A stretch of 64,000 nucleotides of DNA from Phorcus lineatus (lineage: Eukaryota; Mollusca; Gastropoda; Trochida; Trochidae), in the NCBI GenBank assembly GCA_921293015.1, contig OV121082.1, forward strand, positions 20,563,748 to 20,627,747, read 5' to 3'. The translations under genes were made by a program, and so were the position numbers. Below, in pieces: positions 53,085-64,000 of the stretch (its first letter is position 1; each line of letters starts with the position of its first letter). The notes under the pieces were generated by a model, which saw only the letters and a list, made by a program, of their open reading frames with translations, was not told the origin of the DNA and searched no databases.

Positions 53085-53280
53085 TCAGGACTTTTGAAAT
53101 TTGAAAATAGACCTGGATAGTTGATACAGTTGTGTGACTTCAGATCCTCCATCATCATCGCCACTGTCTTCATCAGAATCTATTCCATTGTTTGGTGGAG
53201 TCACGAATATTGGCATCAGTGAGGTCACCATATAAGCTTTATAACGTTTGCCCATGTATTACACCTTCTGGATATACATT
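53085..53280 (-). pseudogene. piggyBac-like (PGBD-type) transposase N-terminal scrap
   Basis: A 48-codon minus-strand frame from 53,231 to 53,085 reads MPIFVTPPNNGIDSDEDSGD and DDGGSEVTQLYQL before a stop. Just upstream, one frame over, is LYGDLTDANI. PGBD/piggyBac transposases of animals commonly begin with an (I/F)-x-TPP...DEDSGDED acidic segment of this kind, ahead of the DDE domain. The DDE domain itself is absent. An acidic low-complexity segment of another gene is possible, but the TPPNNG-SDEDSGDDD order favours piggyBac. Confidence 0.45.
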
Positions 53281-53739
53281 TGGGACACCATTATATTAAT
53301 TCAATGGAAACATATGTAATTTATTTTTCACTTAAGCATCTGTTGGCAAAATGTATTATCTTTCTGTTTATGCATTGACATTTTTAAGAACCGTTAAACT
53401 TTAACCTGAGAAGTTTCTATTTCTGAGAAGTTTTGTTGTATTTCACTCTTTAGCAGGAGAAAGTCCAAAATAAATGTGTGATAATATCAGCAACAAAAAA
53501 CTTTAACGCGCAGATTATTTGAATGTAGGTAAAACTATTCATCATTACAGCTGTGTGATAAGTGGATGGTAAGACATAAAGGAATAATGGTTTGAACGGC
53601 TCAGAAAACAGAATGAAAGTATTTCTTATGAAATAAATACTACAACATTTTGCAAAAATGGAAATAAATCGCAAGTATATAACATATGGGTGCAACTAGT
53701 TAGCTTTGACAAAAACTTTACGTTGTCCAATTCTCAGAA

Positions 53740-53892
53740 GTAGATTATAATAAGGGTACTGGACCAACAGAACCAAAAGGTATCTTCTCATTAACCTTAC
53801 GTCATAACTACTCCGCAGGTTTGACCTGTAAGGGGTTATGAGTAGACACGCTTCATTCATTACTAATCCAGTACCCTTATCATAACCTACTA
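53740..53892. mobile_element. 153-bp MITE with ~25-bp terminal inverted repeats
   Basis: The left end AGTAGATTATAATAAGGGTA (53,740 on, continuing CTGGA) is matched by the complement of the right end, AGTAGGTTATGATAAGGGTA (continuing CTGGA), with two mismatches in 25. Near the centre is a smaller palindrome, CAGGTTTGACCTGT, around 53,817. It has no coding capacity. A target-site duplication is not clear. Confidence 0.85.
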
Positions 53893-53899
53893 TTACAAA

Positions 53900-55360
53900 T
53901 TAATATATAGAACAGATTCAAACCTCTGTCACGTTGTCACGATCACAATATTCTACCAAATAAAGCGGGAAACTAAACATTGGGGACCATCACTGCCTTG
54001 CACCCTCATGTGGTGCACACGTAACATGCTACATATGAAATGCAAGTAGTGTAATCTGTAACACTAAAAAGATGTGTAGAAATATAATTTACAAAAAAAT
54101 ACATCTTGTTTCATTCATTTCAAAGAACCTTTCTCACCATTTAGAATGTTTCTACGTGACACCATTTTGGATTTTATGGCACCGTTAAGCCTACTTGCAG
54201 CGACCCGAGGGGGATAACTCTGTTATAACTATGTTACATAAGCATAACACTGATATGAGCCTCAACACAAAACATACATTTGAGTTGCAAGTATTGAATT
54301 ATTGTGATTATTTTAAGATTAATGGGTTAAGTATTGGAGTCCAGTTAGCAAGCGAACATATAACAGACTTTAGATTTAGAGATATTAGTGGCTGCATAAA
54401 AAATTGCCTTGCCAGGATGATATTTAGACTTTACCATAAAGGTTGTTCTATTTCTATCTTTTTATATTCATTTCGACATTATTTTTTCAACAATTCCTGT
54501 ACATGTAAACTAAATACGCTTCGACAGATAATTCGGAAAATGTATACAACACAAAATGTAATACGAAGTTTTTTTCATGGTATATAAAGCAAATTTAATG
54601 TTACATTTTAAAACATGTTATTTGTTATCTTTCGTTATTCGGTACAAGGCATAAAGGTATTTTCTTTAAAACTTGGCTAAAACGCGCTCACGCAAATGAG
54701 TACATATGAGTTTGGCTCATAAAGGATTCTGAAATCCCGCTCACGCAAAATACTGTGAATTTACATGAGCCCATTCCAACTGATCATTCATGCTGAAACG
54801 TTTCTGAAACTAAAAAGTGAGGAATACCTAATTTCTTTTTTTTTCCTTTTCCGTTATTTGGATATGTTTATATTTTGATAAAAAGTCGACCCAAGTACAA
54901 AAAATAAAACTACAGTCTCACATTAGGACATTTATCATATTCTTGATTTTTGCCATTAGGAAAGCCCGAGTTCAATTCAACAACTTGTGTGTTATCAAAG
55001 GACTCGCTTTTTATTTTTTAGCACTTAAATATGTACCAAAAAAACTTTTTTTAAAAGAACATATTTCCTGGTTAGAAAGTTGAATAGTCCGCGAAAAAGT
55101 AAAATGTCTCAAGATTACTATTTCATTAAAAATACCCATATTAATCCAATATGAATTCTTTAGCAAAAAAAGGTATACTCTTTGATTTAATGAAAACAAG
55201 ATTAAGAAACCAAAACCCATATTTCAAGAAAAACATTCAACCCCTCTTAATTGAATTAGTTTCCGCCATTTAGAGACATAATATCTTGCGCAAGATTGTG
55301 GACATCATAATTTTTAACCCGACTTAAAGCTATTGTGTTAAGCCGTTTAACCTATTTTTT
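53900..55360. other. AT-rich stretch with one unassigned 130-codon frame
   Basis: The plus-strand frame at 54,195-54,587 (starting MQRPEGDNSV) is among the longest in the window. It has no recognisable domain, no signal peptide and irregular Cys spacing; I cannot tell it from chance. The short GC-richer lead-in GCAGCGACCCGAGGGGGATA (54,197) may be part of an unrecognised repeat. Nothing else was seen. Confidence 0.25.
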
Positions 55361-55619
55361 GTTTGTTTCTGCTCTATTTCTTTTAATTACAATAAGAAGT
55401 AGGCAGTGGCTGTTTTATAAAATTGTTTCAGGTTTGATTGTCAGTGAACGTAGCACACAATACATAATCATTGCGACTGTAACGAATTAGGGGGAAATCT
55501 GATACATCCATTAATCATTATCAGTGGTAGAAAGCCTATGGACCCCGGAGAACAGGAGAAACCATTGAATATCAAGGAAGTTTCCAATTACGAAAAATGT
55601 TTACCTCAATCAAAATGTT

Positions 55620-57580
55620 TATGGACTACTGATAAGCAAAAATGAGGTCAACCTCAACTCCAAATACATTGAAACAACGAACATAACTGTGTTACATTTT
55701 CTGTGAAGGGCATGTTACATTTTGTTGCATTTGTAAGTTTAAGAGTTATTGTGGAGGAAGTTCAAGTTGTCACGTTGAATGAAAAATAAGTACAAGGTAC
55801 AAAGATATGCTATTTTCATTTATTTCATTACCCATTAGTTAGATTCAAATACATTCTCCTCAATTGTAAAGTGCAGAACATCTTTTATTCCATTAAAAGG
55901 GAATTTTCAAAATAGATTTAATTCAAATATGCATGTAGAGTGCACATTATGAGGGTCATTACATTACATTAGTAGAAGATTAATAATCCAAATAAAGTAG
56001 GTATTTTATTTTGTAAGCATTCCTTTCTTTAAACAGTTTTCTGTCAGTGATTTAACAGGCCTTTGTTACAAATAATTCCCCTGTATGCTAATGTTTGGCT
56101 TACGTAACAATCCATGAAGTCATCGGAACTAAGCTATTGACTAATCCGTCTATTTTCATCTAATGCATATCAAATGGCCTACATGCGAAGCAATGTCAAG
56201 GAAGGATACCTGTAACTTTACAGATGACTTGCCTAGATACAGAGTGATAACATAAGAACAGGGTAATGTGATGTCTTTTAGAAGATTTCAAAGATCTAGG
56301 CTGTTTTCAATATGTATTAGAATGTTGAATGCCAGAAAACATTACAGTTGGGTATTTTAAAGTAATGAAATGTATTGACTTAGGGTCGAGAGACCAATGT
56401 GGTGCTAAATAGCAGTACGTAACACATGAAATTATAGATACTAAATATCTTATATATCATTATCCATATTTGAATATTTTTAATATATACTGACGAGAGC
56501 AGCCATCATATAGCTCAAATATGTAAGATACTGTAGTTTAATATTCATGTGTAATTGTAGGAATACATTTAACAAAAACAGATTTGACCTGCTCGATTGC
56601 GCAGTGTTATCATGCTGTACACGTTTCCTTTCTGCGAGGGTTTCTTTAACAGATGCATGAACTTGATAAGATGTAATTCCGTCACGTCGGCAATGGGTGC
56701 TGTGCTGCGAATTCAATTATGTGATTTTAATCTCTTCATCTTGAACTTTATCAGAAAAAAACAATCCGTAAAAGAATTATGAACCTTGACCATTTTATTT
56801 TACATCGATTGCAACTCGTCTATCCCCAGCAATTCGACTCTGGTCATTTTGTTCCAGTTGCCCTGGTCAACCGTGCCTATCTGATCAATATTACTTGTCC
56901 GAGAGTCCGGTTGGTTGCCAATACGTCTCTTCTGATCTCATTGGTTACATTTGTTCAACATTCATGTCTTTACTGATAATAACTGCCAACGACCTTTTTA
57001 TTTACATGGTGGTTAAGAGTAAAATGTACCTGTATTTTCATTAAGAAAGATTTACATTGGTTATGACTTTTAGCACGTTTTCCATGAAACTAAGCTTAGA
57101 ACTTTTCTATGGTCAAGAACTCAAAAACCATAAATCCTCGCTCATTGAATCATGACATGTACGTGTAGTGGAGCCTTTTCGAGTTTTCAACTTATTCCTA
57201 CTTTACTTTTGGCCGTTTCTATGCAATCTTAACTTCTGAAAATTGTTTCCGGTACAACATATTAAAAACCATCAGGTGTAGCTGATTGAAACTTGGTATA
57301 TGGAATAAACATAATGTGTAGTAGTGCCTTTTGGGGTTTTTGACTTCTTCAGCGTTTTGTTGGGGTTTTTTGGGGGCTTTTTACAAGGAAACACAAGTCA
57401 AAATGCGTTGTATGTAACTATTTGAAAAAACACCTTGCTTGATTTGTATTCCTGTTATGATGTTGTTTATTAATTGCGTTATCGGGGTTTCTTTTCATCC
57501 TGTATATTGTATAATTATTTGAATTTGATAAATCATTAATATTACATGCATAAAATGTTTTCTTTGTAATTTAGTTCGAC
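55620..57580. other. Non-coding stretch, nothing recognised
   Basis: Only short overlapping frames on both strands (60-78 codons near 56,480-56,980) without family features. No repeats or RNA motifs were identified. Confidence 0.4.
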
Positions 57581-57589
57581 AACTTAACA

Positions 57590-58845
57590 TATTTCGGCCT
57601 AAGAGTAATTTAGGGATCCGGATGACGGGGTCTCTAAAACAACTGTAAAATGCAACCAAGTCCTTCAAAAAAGCCAAAATGAGATTTTTCTTATAGCTGA
57701 AATAGTTTCTATACAATGATATATAACATGAAACCTTTTGAGTATGGTTGCAGACCGATTTATCACCTTGAAAACGTCTAATTTTCAAGTTTGGTTGCAG
57801 TCCCCTATAGGCAATTGCAACCAAGTTCTTGAAACCATCAAAATACACGTTTTCATAGAACAGAAGAGTCTTAACATAATTTGGTTGCAGAGAGAAACTA
57901 AACGATGATATCGCAAATGTTGGAACTTTACCTGGCTGTTTATTTACATTTCAATGAAACATCGGCAACTTGCTCAAAGCTACTGAGTCCGGTTTTCGAT
58001 CATGTCGTGTCCCGCTTCGCTGTCGTTTCTGACAAAGTGGATGGAAAATTTCTACTAACCTTGTTAAATCTAACATTCTCTATAGTTTATCATGTCTTGG
58101 AAAGTATTTATGACATTCCTTGACCAAATTATTCCTAAATTGCCATTTGTTTTTACAACATGGCTCCGAGACGAATTCGAAATTGTTGTCAAATCTCAAC
58201 ACTATTCTCATTGGCTGTAACAGATGCCTCTGGTAGCAAACTAATTTTGATATAAAATAAACATCATCAAGTAAGTTTAATGACTAGTTTCTATCTAAAA
58301 ACCGATCAAAATCAATCATGAATAAGTAAAAACGAACGTCAAAATTTTATTGAAAATGTTTTATACTGAAGTAGCCAATTGAAAGACGTGTTACTTAGCG
58401 CATGGTATTACGTCACACGTTGTGTCAGAGGGAACATGTCAAACTGAAACTGTTGATTTGGTCGTTTTCTCGTTAACTTAGGTAAATTTGAAGTCTCCTG
58501 CAACCAAATTGATCTGATAACCCTTTCAAAAAATAATTTTTTTACCTGCAACCAAATTATTATTAGCCAAGACATGAAAAATGATGAATATTTGACAAAA
58601 AATAATTTGGTTGCAGTTGCCTATAAGGGACTGCAACCAAACTCGAAAATTACTCGATTTCATTGTGATTTGTCATTTTGCAAACAAATTCCAGGATTCC
58701 TAATAATACAGTATGTTACAGTCAATTATTTCAGCTTTCAGAATATCTTCATCTGAACTATTTTGAAGGACTGGGTAGCATTTTATAGACGTTTTAGATA
58801 CCCCGTCATTCGAACCTCTCAATTACTCTTAGGCCCATATTTCTG
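57590..58845. mobile_element. 1.25-kb foldback element with ~300-bp inverted arms
   Basis: The left arm (about 57,590-57,895) starts CGGCCTAAGAGTAATTTAGG. The right arm (about 58,485-58,845), read in reverse, starts GGGCCTAAGAGTAATTGAGA. Both continue in register through GATGACGGGGT, TCTAAAAC, AGTCCTTCAAAA, TTTGGTTGCAGTCCC and TATAGGCAA. The motif TTTGGTTGCAG or its complement occurs about nine times, in both orientations, all within the arms. The 600-bp centre has a 72-codon frame (57,905-58,123) of no known family. Open frames run across both arms (57,495-57,848 minus; 58,574-58,756 plus) and share LVA-x-AY-x-GLQPN-x-KI. The arms differ by substitutions and indels, so it is not a fresh insertion. 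Faint arm similarity may continue outward to about 57,480 and 58,950. Confidence 0.8.
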
Positions 58846-58849
58846 TTAT

Positions 58850-59700
58850 TTTCGATACATAATATTTGCAGAATATTATGAAGAATTCACCATCAAAAGC
58901 TTCTCCACTTGATCAAAATTCAGTTTGATTAAAATGTAACTATGATATTTCGGATTATATGCAGTATGATGAATGACTTGTTTTTTTTATGATGTTCGTA
59001 CTGTATTCAGAATTCTTTTACAATTGAGTTGAAATGTTTTGCCAATGGTTACCTTGTATTAACTTCAGATTATTTTAAAAGCCTTTCAGATTTAGCTGTG
59101 CTGAGAAATGGGTATGTTGTAATAATCATTTTGATGATAAAATCATGTGTAACCTAATTAGATATCAAAAACTAGTAATCAGGCTGATATGTAAAGGGAT
59201 TGTAGGAAAATGATAATATAAAAACGTTAATTCTATCCTATACTGAAATGTGAAACAATTGTTTGCTATAATCAATCTGAAAAAAGCCCATTGTGTGTAA
59301 ACATATTTTCTCCATATGATATATAAAAGATAATATTCTTACACTGATAGTTTGTGTGTGTAGATTTTATTTGTTGTGACATTAACCAGTTTTCTGATTT
59401 GTAAAACACCTGTTGTCGGGGACATTCTTAACTGGTGCTTGTTTGTCTATTGACTGGCATTCGAATGTTTTTAGAAAACATCATCATAAAACATCGTCGT
59501 CATTTTAGGTAGAAACTAAGATAAATATTTGAATAGATGATGAGGGGAAAATAGTTTAAATGGAAGAAGTTTTGCATTAATTGCAATGATATCTTCATAA
59601 AATGATTTTTTTCAGTCCTGGTAGTCTAGAACATGATCTCAAACGTTTTAATTTTATCCTTAGACCGCCTATTAGTATGTTGATTCAGCAGCAATCAGTG
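58850..59700. other. AT-rich stretch, nothing recognised
   Basis: No frame of note and no repeat was identified. GTCGGGGACATTCTT near 59,416 resembles TGTCGGGGACACTTACAC of unit B (15,207) and GGTCGGGGACGTTTTAAA of unit C (22,629), but only over about ten bases. Confidence 0.35.
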
Positions 59701-59719
59701 TCATATTTATATGTATTAT

Positions 59720-60400
59720 TATTTCCCTCGCCACACTTACTGGCTTGATGTTGGGGACTCGCTTCTGAGCCTGCGAGAGGCACACTTCTAAATAATTACA
59801 AAGGAAGGTTTTTCATTATTTTATTATAAAAACATTTAAAGCAGTGTACATAAATACACACTTCCTGATCTAACCTATTCTACCTATCATACGTTCCTAC
59901 CCCATACTTACTCTACTCCCGATATACTTAACCCATCCTGGGCGGCCAAAGCCCCGCGTCTCCCTGGCTTGTCTAACCTCCTAGTTTTTCTTGTGCAGCT
60001 CCACTCTTCCGAAAAGTTCCTCCATTGCTTACTTCACTAACTGACTTCACCAACCTCACTCCGACCTAACCTAACTGCTCGTGCATCCCCTTTTAAACCC
60101 TGATCACGTACATTGATCATCTTAAGGGTGTGTTTTTCTCTTAACCAATCATTTCGTAATTCCAATTGACCAAATGTCACATTGTCAGAATACTTGGCCT
60201 AAACTCATTTCTCATCCGTGTTTCTCATAATTGATACCCAAAGAACACGCACCTTTTGATCACCTACCCTATTATGTCTGTTGTCTACACATTTACTACT
60301 TTCAAATAATATCTCCCTATTCTAACTTTATTTTAAATATACTGAATATTTCCTAAAAACCCATATTCTAACTTACTTTTAATCTCACTACATAACATCA
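59720..60400 (-). mobile_element. Possible solo LTR or retroelement promoter region
   Basis: A block with strong strand asymmetry: C and T rich on the plus strand, hence G and A rich on the minus strand. Read on the minus strand it offers a TATA-like TTTAAAAGGGG (60,097-60,087), then about 270 bases later a polyadenylation signal AATAAAA (59,825-59,819). Soon after comes GAGGGAAATAATAATACA, which could be an LTR 3' end. A TG start could be TGTTATGTAG near 60,393. No coding region, primer-binding site or target-site duplication was seen, so an LTR is only one reading; a decayed host promoter is another. Confidence 0.3.
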
Positions 60401-60599
60401 GCAGCAAATTTATTTGCTTTGGTTAAACATAGCGAGGTAAATGGTTGCATAAACTTCTCACAACATTTAAAACAAAGACCAAGAATCCAAGCTGCATCTC
60501 TGGTTATTTATATAGAATCGATCTCCACCCACACACATGCGTACGTATTTCTCAAACTTCTATTTCGGCCAAATACATGTAGAGCTGGGGGTTTATTTA

Positions 60600-60695
60600 A
60601 TTAATTTATTTTATTTTTGGGGCTTTATTTCCATATGTTCAAATATTATTTATTATTATATATTATTATTATCTATTCATACCCATGATATATTA
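60600..60695. repeat. AT-rich low-complexity sequence
   Basis: TTAATTTATTTTATTTTTGG near the start and ATTATTTATTATTATATATT near the end form simple sequence. Confidence 0.7.
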
Positions 60696-60699
60696 TTTA

Positions 60700-63600
60700 C
60701 TAATTGGGTACGGTATTTTAAGATATGTGATATTTCATATAATTTTCTTTTAATATTTCTCAATGACGAATTAGTAAATGTTGCAATTTGAGCTGAAACC
60801 TTTAAGAATCGTCACTTTATCATGGACTTTATATTATACTGAACGTGTATAAGTTAGAGACCAGTCAGTTGATCTCTATTATCCTAACTCTGCAGCTTTC
60901 CTACGTTTAATAAAACACAACTAAAGGCCTTTGATAGGATACGGATAATATATCTAATTAACTATAAGAGGTAAATATCCGTTCCCCCAACTTATTCCCA
61001 ACTCTAGTGAATGGTTCTAATTTGCTGGATGGTATTAACAATGATGATTCCTTTCATAATAATTAATTAAAAGTAGGCGTTCATTCGTCGATATTGAATA
61101 GTTAACTTTGTCCTTCGAAGCCACAAAAAAGAACACGTTGTTTTCTTTGCCGTTAGTTAACCCAATACAAAGGTATCATAGCAACAGCGACTTTGCTTAT
61201 AAAAGAACCACCTAGTCCTGCCCATGCGGAAGGTAAACCTGATTAAAATCAATAAAGCAAAATAAAAAACCAAATTAGATCAGAGGTCAGTATTTGTAAA
61301 GTTACTACCAGAAAGCAATGCATGCAAATCACGATAAATTCGTTACCTACAACCAGACACAACATACATGCATACTCACTTCTGACAAATAGAAACAATA
61401 CTATGTGTAAATGTCCTTTCGTCGAACTGGACACATTGTAAATAATTATCATTTAGTGTTGGTCAAAAAAATGTCGTTTGTCAGAGTGGCATAAAACTAA
61501 ACTAAAATTACGAGGAATCTCGGTCCAAAACAATGATCGCCACAGGAACCGATTTTGTGTAATATTTAAATTTGTTGATCACACGTTGTCTTCGAAATAA
61601 CTTGAGTCGAATATTGATATTACAATTTATCTTTAAAAAATCATATTTATGGATGGAGATCATATATATATAGTATGAGCGATATATTTTAGGAAAATCT
61701 GTTTATTTAGAGAGTGATATAGTGATGATTATAGATTTGTTAGACAATCCCTGATAAATAATGTTCTATTTTATTTGACATTTCCATCAGCTCTAACATA
61801 ATCATTATTCATTGAAACAGAAAGAAACGGCTTTTCGCGTGTTTTTTCATCACTTAATCAAGATATGGAATTGTGATGTTTGCCCCTCTGAACATAATAC
61901 ACTTGGAATTAACAAATAATCAATGGGGACAATTTGTAGGAATAAATGTTATAAAACCGCGCTTTTGCCCCTTTAAAGGTCACGTTGTACAGGTAAAAGT
62001 GTTAACACTTGAATATGCAGTTCCACGTGCGTTGACATATCATCTGCCTAAAGCAGAGGCATGAATAAACTTTAATACGCGTTAGGACTGTAAACACAAG
62101 GCACGATCGCAAATCTGTCAGTTAATAATAACCTGTAACCTTAATATCACACATCATTTAACTAGTTCATTAGATCACCACAACAAAATTATATAAATAT
62201 ATGTATAACATTGTGAATATAAACATTCACGTAGCTTTTCTGATTGCTGTCTCAAATCTCAAGTTATTTATAACAACCAAAAACATTCATCGGAAATTTT
62301 ACATCTTGACTTTCTGTGACTTCAGATCAAAGCGTTCTCAAAAGCAATTTTTCTATGAAGCATTGTCTGAGAAGCAAGGCATATTGACTGTATATTTTGA
62401 ATTGTAACCGAAAAAAACACGAGCTTTTTAAATTAACCGCTTGGATTGTTATATTACATATTTGCCTAGTACTTAGAGTTCCCAAGGTCAGGCCTATCTA
62501 ATCACGTGTAAATGCGTCTTGTCTATGATGTTTATGTCAGACATCTGAGCTATGAGAACACCTATTATTCATGAAACGTCATTCAACTGGCTCAAACGTT
62601 GTTATATGCGACTTGCAGAACTTAATGTAGCATTTTATAGTCCATCTTGGTTCCAAAGATGTTGGATGGAAAGTTCAAATCGTTTAAATTTATGCGTTTC
62701 CCTGGTTTTAGGACGGGTCTGGACAGTGCTCGATGGAAAGAACATAACATTCCCTAAGGAGCGAATATATAGGAGATGTGATTCAGATATGATTTTTCTT
62801 CCAACAAGAATAGATTTTCGAGCTTTAGGCGGTAGCTATCTGTACGCAGTTATGAACTATGCCCTAGATTGGTTTGAAAGAATACATTATCACCGCTAAT
62901 GTAAGATAGGATAAACTGGTGACGTTTATACACATTTGAGATTTAAACTAAAAATATGAATGGAAGGCAAAATAAGCTTTGTTATTCCAATTGGTATATA
63001 TCCAATATTTAGAGAAGGCAAACACGTTTCTCCCTGACCATGCTATTGCAGTTTTGATATTCTTATCACAATTTTCCTTTGTGAGTCGTAAGTGGATATT
63101 TTTTGGATATGTAAAGCAAATAAATTTACTTGATTTGAATCAATAAGACAAGGAACAAGAATTCAAGGTGATTTTTTAAAATTTAACGAAGTGATTGTGT
63201 AGCCGTTTATATTCGATTTAAAATAAAATTTATCATGAAGTCAAATTCAATACGATCACATTGCCATTTTTTTTTAATTATGTCCTATAAATGGAGATTA
63301 TTATTGGTTATTCTTAACTTAATTGACAATCTACATGTACGTCAATTCACCCAAAGCTTGCTTTCGGTGCATACTTGCAATAGCTGCAAACGTTGTAATT
63401 GAAACATACTACACTAAGGTTTTGTGTCCAATCTGTGATAATACTATCATTCATTTTCCTTACCTAGAATTGGGAATAGTATACGATTCTGTCCATCTGA
63501 AGTAATGATTGTCAATTGGGTTGCAGAACCCCATTAAATTAATTTTTAATGAATTACGATAGTGAATTGATGAGGTTACATTTTTAGGTAATTGTTATAG

Positions 63601-64000
63601 CAGTTAGCAAATTGCCTGATCCTGATTAATAGGACTCAATCACAAATCATGATGAACTTTTTAATACGTGTAATAGAGGGGTTAGTGAAAGAGTAGAAGA
63701 TTGGTATCCATATTGGATACTTTAAAAGAGTGCTTCTGAAGACATGGTTAATTAGCAACAAAACACGCATTAAATGTAAACAAATCTCTACTAAAGTAGA
63801 CTCTAGCTTCGCCTATAAAAGTAGTATTATTTCAAAACGATAAGTTTTATTAAGCTTTATTCGTGCCATCGTATCAAATACTCTATTATGATGATGACAT
63901 ATCAAACACGCAAGTGTACATATGCGAGGAATGGAAAAATTAACGAACTGAGGATTTTGAGGAAAACCAGTCTGAAATTTGCAAGGTTAAAGATAAATTT
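60700..64000. other. AT-rich stretch with one unassigned 115-codon frame
   Basis: The plus-strand frame at 62,552-62,899 (starting MRTPIIHETS, ending WFERIHYHR) is rich in aromatic and Cys residues but fits no family I know. Three shorter frames (61,873; 62,201; 63,323) show nothing. No tRNA, repeat or transposon motif was recognised in the last 3.3 kb. Confidence 0.25.

Larger units (their letters stand above)
49260..55620. repeat. Extended duplicated segment, pair of 27,600-32,950
   Basis: It opens with GCTCTATTTAGTTTCATTA (49,309) and closes with TTCTGCTCTATTTCTTTTAA (55,368), ATTGTCAGTGAACGTAGCAC and CTATGGACCCCGGAGAACAG. The middle block, with AGTCATGTTTTTCAATTAAC near 52,578 and GAAGGAAGAGTTT near 52,724, matches 30,570-30,745. 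The extra length relative to its partner is explained by the LINE remnant at 50,467-51,798 and other insertions. The flank after 55,560 (CAAGGAAGTTTCCAATTACG) also resembles the sequence after 32,905, so the duplication continues a little past the module. Confidence 0.55.

Noticed and set aside
54195-54587. 130-codon frame as a confident gene
   Set aside because: No domain, no plausible targeting signal and no conserved counterpart in the paired segment; it is mentioned only within the stretch description.
1-64000. CRISPR arrays, bacterial operons, Shine-Dalgarno sites, riboswitches
   Set aside because: The DNA is clearly eukaryotic: Pol III SINEs, LINE and Tc1/hAT remnants, no dense coding. 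No regularly spaced short repeats were seen.

Overview
The window is AT-rich animal DNA with no open reading frame longer than about 150 codons and no coherent operon or gene structure. I find no convincing host protein-coding gene, rRNA or functional tRNA gene. Three tRNA-derived SINE copies have the body type I associate with mollusc genomes (a left end with GTGAGTGAGT or GTTTCACGCCGC, and a tRNA head with a B box on the minus strand). Short decayed pieces of several metazoan transposon classes are also present. A mollusc, probably a bivalve or gastropod, is the best guess, made from the sequence style only.

The main architecture is an old segmental array in direct orientation. Unit A (about 300-8,600), unit B (about 8,600-17,060) and unit C (about 17,060-28,100) share the same ordered landmarks at periods of roughly 8-11 kb. 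One example is CGTCAGATTGTCTG at 1,643, 9,642 and 17,611 (steps of 7,999 and 7,969). A fourth, partial copy (unit D) is recognisable from about 43,100 to 49,600. The stretch 27,600-32,950 also pairs with 49,260-55,620. A module near each unit end, containing CTGCTCTATTTAGTTTCAT or a close variant, occurs seven times (7,575; 7,928; 16,655; 27,655; 32,702; 49,308; 55,369). Later units are longer because mobile elements landed in them, and several insertions have visible empty sites in the sister units.

Mobile elements by region. Unit A: a 334-bp hairpin MITE (2,078-2,411), a related short element (3,482-3,678), a fresh 90-bp tandem duplication (4,499-4,680) and a SINE (5,931-6,192). Unit B: a 5'-truncated SINE (about 16,745-16,990). 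Unit C: a palindrome-bearing element (about 19,840-20,700), a dead Tc1/mariner transposase piece (about 21,130-21,480), a hairpin MITE (about 24,085-24,860) and a LINE 3' end (25,230-25,900). Next come an RT-core LINE fragment (28,290-28,920), a second SINE type (38,645-39,030), an inverted repeat (41,775-42,385), a hAT end (44,440-45,116), a third SINE copy (47,316-47,600), a LINE C-terminus (about 50,467-51,798), a piggyBac-like scrap (53,085-53,280), a 153-bp MITE (53,740-53,892), a 1.25-kb foldback element with repeated TTGGTTGCAG motifs (57,590-58,845), and a possible LTR on the minus strand (about 59,720-60,400).

The observations I rate highest are the segmental array with its sevenfold module, the paired TGACGTCA palindromes at a fixed 23-24 bp step inside three MITEs, the foldback element, and the presence/absence record of insertions across sister units. 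Identities and boundaries were judged by eye; no alignment or database search was run.
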